From the NCBI GenBank assembly GCA_029721435.1, contig CM056573.1:125575447-125639446 (forward strand): DNA of 64,000 nt. The letters run 5' to 3'. Source of the stretch: Gymnothorax reevesii (lineage: Eukaryota; Chordata; Actinopteri; Anguilliformes; Muraenidae). Position numbers and translations under genes: made by a program. The notes beneath the pieces were generated by a model. That model did not search any database. It saw only the letters and a list, made by a program, of their open reading frames with translations, and was not told where the DNA came from. This document shows positions 44,086 to 55,206 of this stretch, in pieces. Every line of letters starts with the position of its first letter. Positions within the stretch are counted from its first letter, which is position 1.

Positions 44086-44442
44086 GTGTTAGCAAATTAC
44101 GAAGAAATAGCGGAAGTTGCTTTCCACAAGCCTGGTTTTCAATCAGCTTTTAGTTTACCTTCGGCGGATGAATGCTTGATAGTTTGGGTGTCATTCGGTT
44201 TAGGAACTTCTTTTCTACCATTGAAAATGAATATAGACCATAATGCACACCATCGTAAAGCAGATCAGTCGAAGGCATGGCAGAAGAGTTGCAATTTAAG
44301 CCCGGTGCAGATTTCTCCACAGACTGCGTCGTATCACCTCGGAAATTTAAGAAAGGAAGCATTTGCATTTGCAGATTTGAAGACATGTCATGCCTGCCAA
44401 AACTTTGAAATGACCTCACTCAGTATTGGAGATATCAGTTAG
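44086..44442 (+). other. Unrecognised 118-codon open frame
   Basis: The frame opens at an ATG at 44086 and ends before 44443. Its composition is not obviously coding and no domain, signal peptide or neighbour supports it. It lies in transposon-derived DNA. I list it only as an orphan frame. Confidence 0.15.
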
Positions 44443-44466
44443 ATTTTTTCACAGATAGCCTAATCG

Positions 44467-45030
44467 CAGGGCTGCTAAGTTGCTACGCATTCTCACGGAT
44501 ACGGTGTACGTGTCACGCATTTTCGAGGCATATTTACAGAAGTCAGCAATTGTTCAATCAGCTGTGTATTAATGATTTTCATTCACGTCATTAAAGTCCT
44601 AAGGCAGTTTCAGTTTGACTTGCGTAACGGTGGATTTCACCACTAGTAACACGGAAAGCGACTATGACTCTGGACATCTTGGCCTTTTTTAACTTGGGGA
44701 TAGAAAGCAATGCATGTGTTTCATGATCATTTTGATAGTTTGAATGGAATAAGACAATTTGAAATGTCTTTATGCCATTCCATTGCTTCCAATTCCTGAG
44801 TAAAGAAAAGCGTGAGAATTCCAGAGTCATAATCGATTTCCATGTCACCAGTGGGGAAATGAACTGTAATGCATGCGAAACGGATAAACTTTTATGCACA
44901 ACAACTGTAATGCTGCCAGAGAATCTCTTAAATGCGCAGTAATTGAATAATTGCTGACTCCAGCACAGGAATGTGAATGCCACTAAGAAGCACAAGACTT
45001 GCGTCGAATGCGTGAGATTTGGCAGCTCTG
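44467..45030. mobile_element. Foldback-type non-autonomous element (hAT-like ends), copy 1
   Basis: The left end is CAGGGCTGCTAAGTTGCTAC and the right end on the minus strand is CAGAGCTGCCAAATCTCACG, both followed by ACGCATTC-like motifs. The interior is a large imperfect palindrome: CACTAGTAACACGGAAAGCG followed by ACTATGACTCTGG at 44641-44673 is mirrored by the minus strand of 44819-44853 (ATTATGACTCTGG). Length 564 bp. Flanking TAATCG/CAATCA agrees at four of six positions, compatible with a 6-bp duplication. The 148-codon frame inside is a by-product. Confidence 0.75.
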
Positions 45031-45426
45031 CAATCAAGAAGGCTGTGAGACAGCCCTTGATTTGTTGGATAAACTAGTCAAATCACTGCACTGAAACATC
45101 TATTGTTAGACGTGTTGGTGGCATTTCCTTCATTGCATTGGCCTCCTCTTCAGATTCTGAGTCATAAGGCAATATTTGTGAACTCTGTGTTGCCATTGCT
45201 CCGCTGAAGTCTTACAATGCTACCTGTAAAATCTGTTGTCTTTCACCATCTATTGTTGTAGCAAGAGCCATGTAGAGAGAGAGTTGCGTCAACTCCGTTC
45301 ACGCCAATGGACCACTTTTTTACAGCAATGGTGGGTTGTGGAGTCTCCCAAAATTTCCCGGAAGTTATCAACGAAGACTAGTCTAGCAGCTGTGTTGAAG
45401 CGGAATGGACCGTTCGTGATGATCTT

Positions 45427-45635
45427 CCAAAAGGCTAGATGTTTTTATATATTTTTGGGGGGGATTTTCTCCTCTATTAGATAGTGACACAGTAGAGAGA
45501 GACAGTAAAGTTGGGGAGGAGAGTGGGGAAGACATGCAGCAAATAACCCGAGCCAGAATCGAACTGGGTCACCGCTGGAAGGCCACAGCCTTTATCGTGC
45601 GCACGCTTAGACCAATGAGCCACCGGGCGCAAGGT
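45427..45635 (-). mobile_element. tRNA-derived SINE of a common teleost type
   Basis: On the minus strand the head has an A box TGGCTCATTGG (45622-45612) and a B-box-like AGTTCGATTCT (45565-45555). The body follows with TTTGCTGCATGTCTTCCCC, a CTCTCTCTACTGTGTC segment, TATCTAATAGAGG and an A-rich end. This body is one I know as widespread in teleost genomes. The B box has one weak position, so the copy is probably inactive. Confidence 0.8.
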
Positions 45636-48564
45636 AAGACGTTTCAAGAATTACAGTGTATATTGTCAGCACAATAAAATAAAATAAATTAACACGTACA
45701 GTAAAGCATTTTCCTGGATTATGCCCTGTACAATTTGAGATATATTGAATGTTTACGGGCAAAAAATTAGGCTCAGATACTAGCTAGGTACAGTTAGCAA
45801 CAGTTAACTTACTAGTGCTAACCATGAGCAGCGGCTAATTATTGTTAGATTTCTCCTGCTGAATTGAGCCTACTAACTGTATATTTGTACTCCCATTTGT
45901 AACCCCCCAGTGATTGGAGCATCCCCATGCAGCACAGCAAACCAGGGTAGAGATGATATACAAGGACGACATGGAGGAGAGGGCACAGACAAACTGCTTC
46001 ACATGCTCTTCATGTTTCTGAGTCTATTCAAGATTTCTTTTACATAAGAGCAAAATAAAAAGATATACATAACATGTATGTGTTTGTATGCGTATAACCA
46101 TATAAGTTTGTCAGTTAACGTGTCTTGTTCTGTCTGGATGTATAGTGTTTTTAACTAGAGCACTTGGCAACCGAGCACATGTATCCCCCGAAGGCCCCCC
46201 AGTTGGGCCCAGATGGTCCCAGAGTACCCAAAATCAATAAGTGTTGTGAACTTACCATAATACATGTCCCTGCAAAAATTTAAAAGAATCGGTGCACTTA
46301 TGTGGGCAGTAGAGCGTTCACAAGAAAATCTCTGCGGACACGGACGCGTGACGAGGCCAACTCCATAGTATCCTCGAACTTCGTTTGGCGGATACAATGA
46401 GCCCTTTCTAAAAATAATACTGTACACGCAAGCCTAGATAAATTTATACCTTCAGCGTGCAAAACGTCAATGAAAAAGTTGTTTGGAACTTATGTATTGG
46501 AGTTCAGTGATAAGTGCAGATGTGTATAAAAATTCTGAACAGATAAATTGTAATTATTTCCAGTGGATTTTCTAAGATACTACACTGAACATTATGCTGC
46601 TTTTAATTATGCAGGGCCTAATTGTGCAGTCAGTTGATACTCATCCTCTGTCCTTTCTGAAAGTCATGGAGATTACATTAGTCATTACTGAATTGTTAAC
46701 TTAGATCCTGCACTTCCATTGGATTATTAAAACCCCAAGCAAATAAAGAAATGGTAGAAATTAAACAGAATTTTGAAATGTTACTTCCCCTCCCTCTGAA
46801 TAGTAAACATTAGGATGGGGTTAAAAGCAAAAACCAAGAATTCAAAGCAATCGATAACAGGAACACGCTCTTTAAAATGACTACATCTTGATTTAGTCAT
46901 CTTAATTATTTTAATAAATCTTAGGCACTAAACCCGCTGGAATACTGTATATATTGAGTGGAAATGTTCAACATTCTGCCGTTAGCTGCAGCTTTTTCTC
47001 AGTTGTTTAACGTTGGGGTCACTTTAGTGAGACAGCAAACGTTCACTCAAGCCTTAAATATGTACACAAGGCAGAAATAACGCTATTTATTGACTATTAA
47101 TTACCGAGAATTGCAGGTATGTCTCTCAGCCTGTTTGACAGACGCACTAAAATTGCCCGCCAGCGACTTCCTGGTACTATTTGCAGTCTCCATGAACCAC
47201 GTGACGATCGAGAATTTTGGAATTCCGTTGACGCGACTGTTTCTCTGCATGGCTCTGGTTGTAGCTAGCCAGGCTCTGGGCCAGTAGGGCGTTCGGGCTG
47301 TTTGCATATTGAATATTCATGAATGTAGCTGAACTATCCAATCAGCGCAAATCTCATATCTCAACGCCAGATATTCATGAGGGAACTCACCCGTCTTCTC
47401 AGACTGCCTTTTAGTGATACTAAAAAGGTCATCAAATAATGGTATGAATACGATGGCAGGGCATTGGGGATTAATACAAAATGTAGCGATATTAATGGAA
47501 GGGGCACTTTAACAGGTTATGTTGCCAAAATGACTGGCAAGATTTTTTGCCAGCCAGCATGTTCTTCTGCTTTGTACTTAGCATGATAGTTACATTGATA
47601 GATAGATTATATTCGACTGGATAATGTTACATTTAAAATCCGGAGTTCCGTACCGCACTCAACCGAAGTTGGTCGGCATATTTTCACAAGGACTAAAAGT
47701 TGGTTGGGACATATCCCAGCTACCCATACCTAAATCTGAGCCTATACTTCTGTAAAATTGTGTCTGTGAACACAGTTTTCCTCTGCATCCACAGCTGCAA
47801 GTTAAAGGTTCACTATGCAAAAACTATTACGTGTCTACACTGTCCTATAGCACCGCCAAATTCCTTAGTCTCAGCGTGATCTGAAATTGATAAGTAGCAT
47901 GTTTTGTGATCCAATGACTCAACATTTCATTTGGTTTATGGAAATAAACACTCCTTGTGTTCTCTGGACCTAAGACGACAAGGACAACCCAAGCTGTTTT
48001 CAGCGTCGGATCCAAAAACCAGTGTTTATCATGGTATAGGGTGTCTCAGTGCACATAGCATAAAATTGCGAGTGCACTATTAATGCAGAATGGTATGTGT
48101 AAATTTTGAACAATGTATGCTGCCATCTAAACATTGTGATCTCCAGAGAAGTCCCTGCATTTTCCAGCAAGATAAGGGCCAACTATGCTCTGCACAGATT
48201 AGCAGAATATTGCTGTGTTATCGAAGTGTGAGTGCTAAATTAGCCTGACTGCAGTCCTGATCTCTCTCCAATGAGAATGTATGCCTGATTCTGAAGCAAA
48301 ATATACAGCGACTAAGGCATGATACAACTGAGTAACTGAAGATCTCCACAACAGAGAAATGGGAGAAAATTCTGCTTGTTAGACTTGACCAACTGGTGTT
48401 TTCAGTGCATGACATGGTAATGTTACACAGTGATAAAGTCACCTGTGCCAACTTTTTTAGATTCTGTTGCAGTCTTTACTTTGTAAATTTTCAATAAGCA
48501 ATTGAATTAGAATTAAAAAAAAAAAAAGAGTAAAGCGCGTTGTACTGGTTTCTATATTTTAGTA
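45636..48564. other. No gene seen; candidate conserved stretch at 46.56-46.76 kb
   Basis: AT-rich. At 46580-46740 complex sequence with GCTTTTAATTATGCAG, CCTAATTGTG and TTAGTCATTACTGAATTG resembles conserved non-coding DNA. At 47812-47830 the start TTAAAGGTTCACTATGCAAA resembles the end of a fish MITE, but no second end was found. Confidence 0.3.
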
Positions 48565-49220
48565 TGTCATGTTCGACACCAGGAATCAAGCGCAGAGGCA
48601 GAGTACAATCCAACTGGTAGTTTTATTGACAGATTATAAGGTAATTTAAGGACAAAATTCTGGAGGAAGTGGTAGGGATGGAAAGGATAGCACAGTTCAT
48701 TACAGATTTTGTCGGCGAAGCTGAGCTGTCATTCGCTTGCCACTGGCTTCCAGGATAGCCATCCATTGGAGAGCACACTTCGTCAGTGCCAAACTGTGCC
48801 ACATGAAGATGGAGTAACTTGCGGAGACCTTGGTTCCATTCCTGATGAACGAAGAAGGATTGGAGGCTTGCTCCCAACAAACTGTACTGAGGAAGAGACT
48901 TGGAGGAGTTAACATGAATTTGGTGCCAGTCCTGGAACCTGATAAGGCTTGGGAGCTTGTTCTTATTAAACTGGACAGATGATCTGACTTGAGTTGGGTT
49001 AACTTAAACCCGGTCCCAATTCTGGACCCTGACTAAGCTTGAACTTTGGTTTGCGTTACCTAAGTAAGAAGGAAAACTTTGGGGAATTGCTGTCATTAAG
49101 GTACCAGTTACACTTCGTAAAAACCAAGAGTGTCTACTTAGAATACTGACAGGTTCTAAGCACAGAAGGCAAATTAGAATCCAGCAACTCATAACACAAA
49201 ACAGAGGGCTTAAATATACG
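48565..49220 (-). mobile_element. LTR-like element, copy C
   Basis: On the minus strand the end reads GCGCTTGATTCCTGGTGTCG followed by AACATGACA. Internal blocks GAACAAGCTCCCAAGCCTTA..GGTTCCAGGACTGG (48967-48930) and AAGCTTAGTCAGGGTCCAGA (49037-49018) match the family at 11.9, 35.0 and 63.5 kb. A TATATTTAAG box near 49215 may be the promoter, which would make this the most complete copy. Confidence 0.6.
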
Positions 49221-49631
49221 TCACATGATCTTTAGAAAATAACCACACAGAGCAGGGGTAAACATGCAAGATTTGAATTAATCATAGCAGACATACTACT
49301 AATAAACATGCAGGTAGCTAAATAGGGGAAAAAAGGCATTGAATTATCTGAGGCTTTCTGATTCACCTTCAAATTTATGTTCAACTTTGCTCAGTATGGG
49401 GGCACTTTGATGAATTAAATCAGAATCATCTAAATTGCCTGCCTGTTGTTACTAATCATCTGGGGCAGAAATATGAGTAAAATCTCTGACAGTTTGAAGG
49501 TTGAAGCTTTACTCTGCGATGTGTTTTTGGATTTTTTCTAGCAGGCCTTTGTACGCAAAAGAAATGTACGCTGAGACGAAAGGGTTCGGAAATGGTGGCG
49601 AGATGTTTCATTTTCCAGCACCGCATCCATT

Positions 49632-49650
49632 AGGTTGATAGCGCACATTC
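49632..49650 (+). repeat. Direct repeat AGGTTGATAGCGCACATT, first copy
   Basis: The 18-bp string recurs exactly at 49914-49931, about 282 bp downstream in the same orientation. The intervening DNA is not otherwise repeated. It may mark the ends of an insertion or a local duplication. Confidence 0.5.
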
Positions 49651-52600
49651 ACAGTTCTTAATCAGAACGCTTACATGCTAGTGCAACAAATGGTAAAACA
49701 TTCCAGTAACTATGACCATAGCACATCTCATTACTAGTCATATTCAACTCGGTAGTTTACTGAGAAACAAAAGTGCTGGTTATTCCAATTATTGAGCATT
49801 CAGTAGCTTTACAGTTTAACATTCAGTATAGCCCACAAAAACGAACTTCAGTGTGATATTTAGCTTAGAATTCATATGTTCTTTCCAACACCGAAATAAC
49901 GTGGCTTACTAATAAGGTTGATAGCGCACATTAAGGAGAAAATGCCGTACAAAGCTAAACGCGAATCAACCCTACGGTATATCGGAACACACAAAAAACA
50001 TTTCAGTGACAAAACCCTTATCAATAAAATGGCTACAGCGCCGCCAAGTGGCGCAGCAAAACACTACATAACATATTCGTGTGCGGAGGCTTCAGCCAGG
50101 CACTAACAACGATGTTTTCCTGACTGTGTGCTCAGACGCATGTGGGGTTTATCCAGTTTCGATTCTTTCAAGCAATTTTTTGCACAGAGGCCCCTCAATT
50201 TCTCTGTTCTCTCTAGACCCCCAAATCAAACATGATTGGAGGCAGGGCCAGGTCCAGCCTGCTCTGACTGAGGGTGCAGTGAAAATTTCTGGGGGGTGTA
50301 ATGGTACACAGTGGTGGTCTAGTTTCTCGTGGTGTGTATTCTGAGGCCTAAGGACCCCGCGCCCGCCCCCAAATCCATCCCTCTGTACATTAATATAGTC
50401 AAGTTAAAAAAAAAATAAAAATGATATGGCATTTCTTATTCAAAATGTTTGGTTTTTGTTTACATTTACACATACAAGGTCTCAAGGTCCCCTCCCCCCA
50501 ATTTAACTTTCTCTTTGCTCCCTTCATGAAACATTTTTCCTCAATCTAATCTATGCACAAATCTATGTTGGCGTGGGCAGCCAATCAACTCAATTAGTCA
50601 GGGTAATTCACAAGTTAGCATGTCCGATCACAAGAGTGGATTATTTTAGAAGAACCCAGGATCAGAAAAAACCTGGGCTCTACCAATTTCAGTGCATTTT
50701 CACCTTGCTTGTGGAATAATTGTCAGGATACTCTGAAAATAGATTGCCTTATCCCATTCAAGTCCAACAATAAATTAGTTTTGGATATGACAGTAAAAGA
50801 GGGCAAATGTACTTGCTTTTAGTTTCGATTTATGTCATTATTCTATGTCTGCATTTGGTTTTATTTATTATTAATTTTTATAATATTTTGAAAAAAAATG
50901 TTTTGCCTTTTATCTGCACTTGCTGTATGTGAATTTTGCCTTACTTTATATTTTGCATTTTGCCGCAGTGCATAATGAAGTGTGGCAATCGAGTATATTA
51001 CGGCCATTCATCAATTAAAATAAAATGGCTAAAATATTTGCACCTTAACGCCAGCTCGCTTTACCAACTTGGCCGCGTCTATAATGTTGATCACAGACGG
51101 ACGGCAAGGAATACGTAGGGGTAAGTTAAATCTTTAACACAGGCTGCGTCAGAGCACTGTCATTAAGACCATGTTCGCTGACTGTATCGCCCGTAGTTGC
51201 ATTTATTGCGTACCAGGACAGGAGGAAGAGCCAACGTTAGCACGATCTGCCTGCTCTTGAGTTGGTCCTACACTAGACGTGTCGGAGCTAGTGGATGCTT
51301 TGGGGATTAAAAATCGGAACATAATTTCTTTCCCGTTTTTCCTTTGAGCAAACTGGTACACAAGGAAGAAAGAAAAAAAGTTGTTGCGGGTAAATATGCT
51401 GTTCAATGATTGAATTAACGATCCTTAGATTTTAACTGAAGCATGCAGTTAATGCGCTGATGTTACATCAGCAAGTCGCGGCAAGAATCTGGGGGGGCGT
51501 AGCCCGACCCTGCACCCATCCAGATCCGGCCATGAGGAACCACGAATTTCAGCCAACTGTCGTAGGTAATACCAGTGTTCTCAGTAGACAGGACGGCTTT
51601 TTTCAAATGTCTGAATCTGTCAAAAGAAAGTATCAACAGTTCTGTCGTCACGTCGATTGACGTATAGAAGGAGTGCAACCACTATTTTGACCTGTGTAAA
51701 TTCAGTGATCCAAATGCCAAACATTTATTTTCAGACCAACTCCTTTTTTAAAAATGATTATTCTTTCTCCTTCTTGGTGGGCGGATTGTCTGTGACTTGT
51801 TAAAGCAGCTCATCCCCAGTGTGTGTTGTTACCAGTTTGTTCAGGGCAGGGAGAATGGGCCTGGTATTTATTCCGAAGTATCAGACAAGAGGGTTGCAGC
51901 GGGTTGCCAGATCCGCCTCCAGTACCTCTCTCACTCACTTCCAGCCTGATTGTGTTCTCAGGCTGTTATTTGCAGCAGAAAACGTGTTACCTGAAAAATA
52001 TTCCTCACAAAGTGAGGGTAGAATCCAACCTCCTTTAGCTGGAGCTGTGTTCCATAGTGACTGTCGTGTTTCTGTGTCTGAGCAGTACAGTGCGCCTGGT
52101 GCACTGGGTGGGTGCAGCATCACATTCTTGACCTCACCCTTCCTTTCAGCCCCTTCAAAGACCCTGTTTCCCCAGACAGATGACAATGACCTGTGGCGCA
52201 ATGACAGGTAATGTCTGATATAGTGACACCTGTACAAGAAAGGAAGTGTTTCAATTTGTGCCCCCGATTAAAAACACAATGAAAAGCACTGAAGAAAATG
52301 GACCTGAAGTTCCAAAATTGATAGTACTGAGGAGCATGGGGGGGTGGGAAAGTAATTTTTTTAATTTTAGTAATATTTACAATTTTATCTGTGTGCTCAG
52401 AATTTGGCTGCGGCCCTTTAAAGGTGTGTGGATGGAAATTAAGAGTAAAGCGATTCAAATGTACCTGACCAAACATTCCAGTGCTGATTTAACGGTAACC
52501 ACCAGCAACTGGAAGCAATGAAGTTCTTGTATGCTGATAATAGAAACTGTCTTTAATTACAAGTATTAGATGCAAGTTATGAGCATATACATATACCCTT

Positions 52601-53178
52601 GAATGACTCTATTTTGGGCCAGAGGCCTCATACTGATTAAAATGTCTTTCTGTCTGTCTGTCAGTCTGTCTGAAAATTGAAACATTCTGAGAGACGATGC
52701 CTCTCTTCTCAAGGCCCCGATGGGCAGCCATGTTGTTTTGTTTCCCACTTCTGCTGTGATGAAGGCGGGGGGTGTGCTGCCACCGACCGGGGATTATACA
52801 GAGTTCAGTGCCAGCAGTAATTGGCGTTTCACTTGAACATACACAGGTCTCTGCATTCTGTGAGTAAAGGACATGGTTTAAATCGTGTTAATCCTGCAAG
52901 TGACTGGATGCAGTATTTGTGTATCTGTCTGAGTGTGTGTGTGTGTGTGTTTGTGTGTGGGCTTGTATAGTTATGTCAATGAGAACCAACTCTTGAGAAA
53001 CCGCAATGTTGTGAGGACATTTTGAGTGGTCCGCACCAAGGATTATGGAGGAAAAGAGCTAAAGGGTAAAAGCTAAGCTCCGAAATACAGTTAGGGTGAG
53101 GTATAATTTTCTTACGGTTAAGGTTAGGGAAAGGCTATTTAGAGTGACTGAGTCAGAACAATGTCCTCACAAGTATAG

Positions 53179-53225
53179 ATGTGTGTGTGTGTGTGTGTGT
53201 GTATGTGTGTGTGTGTGTGTGTGTG
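53179..53225 (+). repeat. (TG)n microsatellite
   Basis: TG array with one TA interruption, downstream of the TGTCCTCACAAGTATAG motif with which such arrays are often linked in fish. Confidence 0.9.
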
Positions 53226-53890
53226 CCGTCAGTTAGAGAGTATCACAAGCATTCTGTATTCTTGTTCAAAGACAAGCAGATACCAGTCCAGAGCAGTGAC
53301 ACCATAATCAATAAGCCCAGGTTAAAGTACTAATGACAGTAAGAATAGCAGAAAGGGAAGACAGTGCGAAAACTACAGATTTACTGGAAAACTGTCTTGT
53401 CCAATTATGCACTGCAGGAGCAAGACTCTGTATAAAAGCTGTGTGGAAATAGACACCCTTAAAGCCCTGAGTGTTAGCAGATGATTTGGAACCAAAGCAT
53501 AGAACTGGACCCCAATGCTCCGAGGAAGGAATGAGGGATCAAAGCCAGCTGCAGGATTCATATCCATGTAAAAACTGAAGAAAATAAGAGCCAAAAAACC
53601 ATCTGCCAAACAGGGCAGGCCCAAGGAGAAACCAATGAGAGGGAGAATAAACCACAGAGCAAGAGCAGGGAACTCTCGGAGCAAAACTTCACCATTCAAA
53701 CATAAAAAAAAACAAAAAAACAGAAAAGATAATACAGAGAAGAGCTAGTTTTCAAAAACTCTATGCAAGAGATACAGACAAATCAACAGAGACTCTTCAC
53801 TCAGGCAGAGCAGGGAATGAGCACGGAAAGTAAGCCCACACCTCCTTAAACTGCAAAGGAGTGGAGCTGCATTCCTCAGGCAGTTATCTC

Positions 53891-54442
53891 CATAGACTGC
53901 ATAAAAAGGTGAAGGAAGCATTGGGGCCTGAAAAGTGAAGCAATTGCAGAAATCTCTTACAATTGTGTTCTATTAAATAGCCAGCAGATAGCGGCCTTGA
54001 TGGTTGCAGAAAGAAGTTCAATCCTATACAAGTCTATGAAAAAATGGCCCTACTTTCCCACCTGATTTATTATTTCAATAACGATTTCCACATTATTTTA
54101 TGGTGTCTATTGCAAGTTTCACGTCTCCTTCAATATTATTGTGATGTTCATTTTTTAAAATTATGGTCCCAAATAGAATAGAATACAGAATAAAGCCAGA
54201 TATGCTTTGGGAGCATGGCTATGCTCTGGTCCTCATCAGATAAGGTCAGATCCACCCGTAGATCCACCCCTCGCTCCTCCCTGGATTGTCAATTCACACT
54301 CTCGTCCAATAGGGATCACATCTAGTTTCAAAACGGCAAAATGGTGCTGTTCAAATAGCCAAAATCGAGGCTTCATTAATGGCATGTTGAAACCAGTGAG
54401 CAACGTCACGGTTGCTTCGTCCATCTTTTTATACAGTCTGTG
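53891..54442. mobile_element. MITE with GACTGTATAAAAAG ends
   Basis: Left CATAGACTGCATAAAAAGGT. Right, on the minus strand, CCACAGACTGTATAAAAAGA. The 550-bp interior has CCAATAGGGATCACATC, a GAGGCTTCA block and CAACGTCACGGTTGCTTCGT, a set I know from a dispersed miniature transposon in teleosts. There is no coding sequence. The superfamily is not assigned. Confidence 0.65.
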
Positions 54443-55022
54443 GAACTCTACGCATCTCTCTTGTGGACCGTTGTCCAGTGTTGCTGACTTTGAGTCTCAG
54501 CACGGCAGACAGCAGCTGGTGTTGCGGGTGGAGCTGCAGCAGTGCGACTGGCGGAGCCGGTGGAGATGCGGTGGTCAGTCACACTGATTGACTTTATTAG
54601 AGATGAAATTCCAGGGATGGCTAACCCTGGTTTAGCAGCTGATTTAGAGCCCAACTCCTCTCTGTATAATTTAGCCGAGAGGTTAATGTCAATACAACTT
54701 CCTGGATGAGTGGAGGCTAAGCAGATGTTTTTTTTTTGTTTTTAGCAGCTCCAAGGTTGAGTCTGTCGAGTCCCTTTGATGCCCTTCAGACAAATTCTAG
54801 GAGGGCATCGTGGGACTGAAGAACCTCCTCTCTGGGAAGGTCATAATCCACACTAGTACCATTGACTCTTAGTACCATTGGCTTATAATTAATATACACT
54901 GCTTATAATTACTATACACGGGAAATAGGATAAAGGTCAGTGCACCGTAGATGATCCCTCTTAAAATGCTCTTAATAGGAGTGTGGGCGAGTGCATGTGT
55001 TTGTGTGTGTGAGCGTGCGTAC

Positions 55023-55054
<32 letters not shown>

Positions 55055-55169
55055 TTGTATGTGTGCTTATTTGTCTGTGGAGGTGGATGTGTGTGTGTTT
55101 GTGCGTGTTTGTGAAAGGATGTGGGTTTGTACATGTTCATGTATGCGCACATGTCTTTTACTGTGCATG

Positions 55170-55206
<37 letters not shown>

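Larger units (their letters stand above)
43418..47512. mobile_element. Tentative TTAA-flanked DNA element
   Basis: Left: TTAA (43418-43421), then AGTGGCCCTTCTGC. Right, on the minus strand: TTAA (47512-47509), then AGTGCCCCTTCCAT. The ends match at 11 of 14 positions. TTAA duplications are typical of piggyBac and Kolobok elements. No transposase is recognisable and the interior contains younger insertions. The short match could be chance or two separate copies of one MITE. Confidence 0.35.
49221..53890. other. No gene seen
   Basis: Long AT-rich interval with scattered microsatellites at 52934-52952 and 53179-53225 (TG). At 52979-53170 lies a segment with GTGAGGACATTTTGAGTGGTC and AATGTCCTCACAAGTATAG, which look like the two arms of a short fish repeat around GGTTAGGG-like sequence. 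None of the open frames (up to 130 codons, 51819-52211) has recognisable domains. Confidence 0.45.

Noticed and set aside
44591..45037. 148-codon minus-strand frame
   Set aside because: Lies within the palindromic foldback element; no domain, and the other copy does not keep it open.
51819..52211. 130-codon frame
   Set aside because: No domain, signal peptide or splice context; composition not coding-like.
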